Assembly (NCBI GenBank): GCA_017461605.1
Contig: JAFTXN010000004.1
Coordinates: 19,853-83,852, forward strand
Source: Bacteroidaceae bacterium
GTDB taxonomy: Bacteria; Bacteroidota; Bacteroidia; Bacteroidales; Bacteroidaceae
Direction: 5' to 3'
Length of the DNA stretch: 64,000 nucleotides
The translations under genes were made by a program, and so were the position numbers. Under the pieces are notes generated by a model. It worked only from the letters and a program-made list of their open reading frames with translations, searched no databases and was not told the origin of the DNA. Positions 61,242 through 64,000 of this stretch are shown here, one piece after another (the stretch's first letter is position 1; each line of letters begins with the position of its first letter).

Positions 61242-62531
61242 ATGAGCAACAACGGACATAACATAGAAAAGACGAACTTTGACGCATTTATAAATGCTGT
61301 CGGTTCGGAAATACAGCAGGCGCAAGTACGGCTGATTACAGCAGCCAATGCGCAAATGTTGTTCCATTATTGGAAAATGGGCAACTATATCCTCTATTAT
61401 CAAAACTTATATGGATGGGGAAGTAAAATCATCAAGCAACTGGCAAAGGCTATCCGATTCAATTATCCCGAAAAGAAAGGTTATTCGGAACGCAACCTTA
61501 CCTATATGTGTCAGTTTGCAAAGGCATATCCTTTAAGGACATTACAGAATTTCATTGAAACGGACGCAAAGCTAATAGCTCCAAGCGTGGAGAAAATTGC
61601 AGACGAAGTACGCTGTTTAAACGATGTGCAATTTACGCAAGAGCCTCTTGCGCAAATTCAATCCATTGATAACAAAGAAATTACAATCACGCAAGAACCT
61701 CTTGCACAAATTCATAATGTTGCCAAAACCGTATCCGACATTTACCGTATGGAAATTAAGGATATAGAAAACATATTTATGGCATCACCTGTTGCAAGAA
61801 CCAATTGGGCAAGCCATGTGATTATGCTTAACAGTTCGCTTCCATTGGGTGTAAGCTATTGGTACATGAAACAGTCCGTGGAAATGGGCTGGAGCAGCAA
61901 TGTTCTTAAAATACAAATTGAAACCAATCTGTATAGCAGACAAATCAGCAACAACAAGATTAGCAATTTCACAGCCACGCTTCCTGCACCGCAAAGCGAC
62001 CTTGCCAATTACCTTCTAAAAGACCCATACATCTTTGACTTGGCTGGAACTAAGGAAAAGGCGGACGAAAGGGACATAGAAGAACAACTGGTTAAGCACG
62101 TCACACGTTACTTGCTGGAAATGGGAAATGGCTTTGCTTTCGTTGCCCGACAGAAGCATTTTCAAATTGGTAACAGCGATTTCTATGCAGACTTGATTCT
62201 GTATTCCATTCCCTTACACGCATACATTGTAGTAGAATTAAAGGCTACCCCATTCAAACCGGAGTATGCGGGGCAACTGAACTTCTACATCAATGTAGTG
62301 GATGACAAACTGAGGGGAGAGCATGACAACAAGACTATCGGGTTGTTGCTGTGCAAGGGGAAAGACGAAGTTGTAGCGCAATACGCATTGACAGGCTACG
62401 ACCAGCCGATAGGCATCAGCGATTACCAGTTGAGCAAGGCTATACCTGAAAACTTAAAATCGGCTCTGCCAAGTATAGAGGAAGTGGAGGAAGAACTGAC
62501 TTCCTTTCTTGATAAAGATAAGAACCCGTAA
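61242..62531 (+). CDS. DUF1016 (YhcG-like) PD-(D/E)XK nuclease
   Basis: A 429-residue protein. The N-terminal DUF1016_N part has the YWKMGNYI and LYGWGSKIIKQLAKAI helices plus YSERNLTYMCQFA. The C-terminal nuclease core has DFYADLILY (Asp313/Asp317) and VVELKATPF (Glu332, Lys334), a D-x14-E-x-K arrangement typical of PD-(D/E)XK enzymes. The middle (about 130-165) has two TQEPLAQI units 18 residues apart, encoded by near-identical 26-bp repeats. DUF1016 genes often accompany mobile elements and defence loci, but the role here is not known. An unknown gene follows 11 bases later. Confidence 0.85.
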   Translation: MSNNGHNIEKTNFDAFINAVGSEIQQAQVRLITAANAQMLFHYWKMGNYILYYQNLYGWGSKIIKQLAKAIRFNYPEKKGYSERNLTYMCQFAKAYPLRTLQNFIETDAKLIAPSVEKIADEVRCLNDVQFTQEPLAQIQSIDNKEITITQEPLAQIHNVAKTVSDIYRMEIKDIENIFMASPVARTNWASHVIMLNSSLPLGVSYWYMKQSVEMGWSSNVLKIQIETNLYSRQISNNKISNFTATLPAPQSDLANYLLKDPYIFDLAGTKEKADERDIEEQLVKHVTRYLLEMGNGFAFVARQKHFQIGNSDFYADLILYSIPLHAYIVVELKATPFKPEYAGQLNFYINVVDDKLRGEHDNKTIGLLLCKGKDEVVAQYALTGYDQPIGISDYQLSKAIPENLKSALPSIEEVEEELTSFLDKDKNP

Positions 62532-62542
62532 ACTAAGCGTAT

Positions 62543-63568
62543 ATGGCAGGAGAAATACAGATTATGATTCCCCAATATGGTGAACTCAATCGGATATACA
62601 GCGACTTTATAATTAGCCATACTTTCTCTTTTGACAGGCAGAAATTCATCACGGACTTCTACAAGCAATACAATGACACAAAAGCTTTCGAAGCCGCCAT
62701 CCTTGAACTGGTGCTTGACAAACCGAAGGAACAATATACTCTAGTTCTCAACAGCCTGAGAACCGAAATAGAGAAAAACATACTGATTTACGAAAAACAT
62801 CCATTGTTTGATAACGAGGTAATTTCTCGTGTATGCTACAACTTCGCAGGCAGATATGACTCTGATATAAAGGCACAATTGGAGGTTACACAAAAATTAA
62901 GCAAGCCTTTGAATGAAGCATACAACAGGTATGATTCCATTGGCTACAGGGTACATACGGCAGCAGAAGAAAAGCAAGCCGAAAAGGAGTATGAACGCTG
63001 CAAGGCTGAATATGAGAAGGAAAAAGAAGAACTGGACAGGCTTTATGAATTGGAAAGGCAAGCAAGGAACGAAGCTTTCCAATATATAGAGAACTGTTGC
63101 GGAGATATTTATAAACTGAGTTTTCATTTTATGGAAATATTGGCAAAATATATTCCTGTAGCAAAAGACAAGCCGGATGAAACGAGCAAGCAAGAGAAAC
63201 AGCAGGATGCGCTAAAGGAGCAACCCGAATATTTCGATGCAGAATTACTTTCGCTTATTCATAAAGTCTGTGTGGGGGAACAGTTTGAAGATATTACAAC
63301 ACACGACTTCTATGCCAACATGAACCTGCACCCCTGTAAAAAGGAATTAAAAATCAAGGCACGAGAAAAAATCCGGGTGTGTTACCTGATATTCCTGATG
63401 AGTGAAAGACTGCCCAAACAAGACAGGGATAAATGGAAGAATATAATCCTGAAACAGTTGGATATTGACGAGAACTACTACAAGTCAAAGTACAAGGAAC
63501 CGGTGTCGGATTTTCCAAGTGACAGTAACCAGAAATTCGCCAAAGAAATGGACGCAATATTCCGATAA
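62543..63568 (+). CDS. Coiled-coil protein of unknown function
   Basis: A 341-residue soluble protein that I do not recognise. The N-terminal third is helical and mixed; a strong coiled coil spans about 135-180 (EEKQAEKEYERCKAEYEKEKEELDRL split across two heptad blocks). The C-terminal part is helical and charged, ending DSNQKFAKEMDAIFR. No catalytic motif or membrane segment is visible. It lies 11 bases after the DUF1016 nuclease gene and is probably cotranscribed, so the two may work together. It is followed by a terminator. Confidence 0.7.
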   Translation: MAGEIQIMIPQYGELNRIYSDFIISHTFSFDRQKFITDFYKQYNDTKAFEAAILELVLDKPKEQYTLVLNSLRTEIEKNILIYEKHPLFDNEVISRVCYNFAGRYDSDIKAQLEVTQKLSKPLNEAYNRYDSIGYRVHTAAEEKQAEKEYERCKAEYEKEKEELDRLYELERQARNEAFQYIENCCGDIYKLSFHFMEILAKYIPVAKDKPDETSKQEKQQDALKEQPEYFDAELLSLIHKVCVGEQFEDITTHDFYANMNLHPCKKELKIKAREKIRVCYLIFLMSERLPKQDRDKWKNIILKQLDIDENYYKSKYKEPVSDFPSDSNQKFAKEMDAIFR

Positions 63569-63607
63569 TCCGTGATACACCCTGATATTTTACGAAATCA
63601 CCACTTT

Positions 63608-63640
63608 TACCACTCAAATTAATTTTTGAGTGGTATTTTT
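63608..63640 (+). terminator. Terminator after the nuclease / coiled-coil pair
   Basis: An 11-bp stem (63608-63618 with 63625-63635), followed by TTTTTATT. Confidence 0.88.
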
Positions 63641-63714
63641 ATTATCTGATATTCAGTGAAATAATAAAATATTCCATTTGCACTAACCACATCCTTACCA
63701 CTCACGCCCCTACC

Positions 63715-63794
63715 TAATTTTGCATCGTTCGAGAACAGAGATAACAGCCAGTGCGCAGGGCTGATTGTTTAACGGCTAAATAGATTGAACGATG
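63715..63794 (+). promoter_or_regulatory. DUF3853 gene promoter and leader
   Basis: TAATTTTG at 63715-63722; predicted start near 63727. CATCGTTC (63723-63730) is complementary to GAACGATG (63787-63794), which includes the ATG, and CAGCC/GGCTG pairing lies inside. The left arm may be only partly transcribed. Confidence 0.45.
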
Positions 63795-64000
63795 ACAAAT
63801 CTTCAAGAGTTATTATTAAAACCCGTCTGGCAGATGACAGGCGAAGAGTTCATATTCCTGAGCAAGCACGCTTCCGGTCAAACGGAAACGCAACTACGAC
63901 CCGTTACGGACACAGAAAGAAAATATGTGTACGGAATACTGGGCATTGCCAAACTGTTCGGGTGTAGTCTGCCCACCGCCAACCGTATAAAGAAAAGCGG
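63792..64000 (+). CDS. DUF3853 family protein, 5' part
   Basis: Frame open to the end of the window, at least 69 residues. It starts MTNLQELLLKPVWQMTGEEF and continues to GILGIAKLFGCSLPTANRIK, an excisionase- or helix-turn-helix-like DNA-binding segment. DUF3853 proteins are found next to integrases in Bacteroides mobile elements and may control excision or transfer. The rest of the protein is beyond the window. Confidence 0.7.
   Translation, partial: MTNLQELLLKPVWQMTGEEFIFLSKHASGQTETQLRPVTDTERKYVYGILGIAKLFGCSLPTANRIKKS

Larger units (their letters stand above)
59721..64000 (+). mobile_element. Left end of an integrative element (continues past window)
   Basis: A tyrosine recombinase, a DUF1016 nuclease, a coiled-coil unknown and a DUF3853 gene lie on one strand in DNA visibly richer in A/T than the rest of the window. 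In Bacteroides, DUF3853 genes are found in integrative and conjugative or mobilisable elements. The exact left border is not proven and the right border is outside the window. Confidence 0.75.

Overview
The window looks like a chromosome segment from a Bacteroidales bacterium, most likely a Prevotella-like member of the Prevotellaceae. Three things point there. Promoters follow the Bacteroidetes form (TTTG, 19 bases, TAnnTTTG). Secreted enzymes end in the short 'DLSGRR ... GIYI ... GKK' tail common in Prevotella. The gene families (DUF3822-rsmD, PadR-PspC, reverse rubrerythrin, C10 peptidase) are typical of the group. By eye the DNA is fairly GC-rich (not computed) up to about 59.7 kb and clearly AT-richer after that. 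No rRNA gene, complete tRNA gene or CRISPR array was seen.

Layout. 1-3 kb: end of a C10 (streptopain-like) peptidase, a DUF1934 protein and an M20 peptidase. 3.4-9.8 kb: two large secreted proteins in one operon, a GH20 hexosaminidase and a double SGNH esterase whose second domain has lost its catalytic residues. 10-12.8 kb: MATE transporter, cytidylate-kinase-like protein and phosphodiesterase. 13-18.1 kb (minus): a 1360-residue GH20 enzyme followed by menA. 18.6-22.8 kb: an AspT/YidE-type transporter, a Wzx-like flippase and a YugP-type Zn peptidase. 22.9-25.1 kb (minus): padR-pspC. 25.7-26.7 kb: perR and rubrerythrin. 27-29.5 kb: purA and rmlB, convergent. 29.8-33.4 kb: a secreted unknown, rplS, and tetR-fabG-rluA-like.

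34-46 kb carries branched-chain amino acid synthesis. leuB stands alone. leuC-leuD plus a second LeuA-type synthase form one minus-strand operon. DUF3822-rsmD-leuA plus a small coupled membrane protein form another. ilvE sits behind a leader built of 84-bp tandem repeats. Two LeuA-family enzymes sharing one LeuCD and one LeuB suggest a citramalate route to isoleucine beside leucine synthesis (inference). 46-55 kb: a DUF975 membrane protein, a coiled-coil lipoprotein, an S8 protease, xseA-xseB-trmB-Dabb-mrp, and a second MATE transporter. 55-59.4 kb (minus): a 1425-residue secreted GH36-like enzyme. With the GH20, SGNH and C10 proteins it suggests degradation of host or other complex glycoconjugates.

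From about 59.7 kb an integrative element enters the window: a tyrosine recombinase behind a canonical promoter that overlaps repeated TTTGGGTGT sites, a DUF1016 PD-(D/E)XK nuclease, a coiled-coil unknown, and the start of a DUF3853 gene. Its left edge lies beside a minus-strand terminator and a short tRNA-3'-end-like sequence.

The most unusual non-coding feature is a family of at least eleven intergenic palindromic elements. Most share the core CTGCAAGCACTGCAG and flanks reading TTCTAAACGCCGTGTAA. Two members have different but still self-complementary arms.
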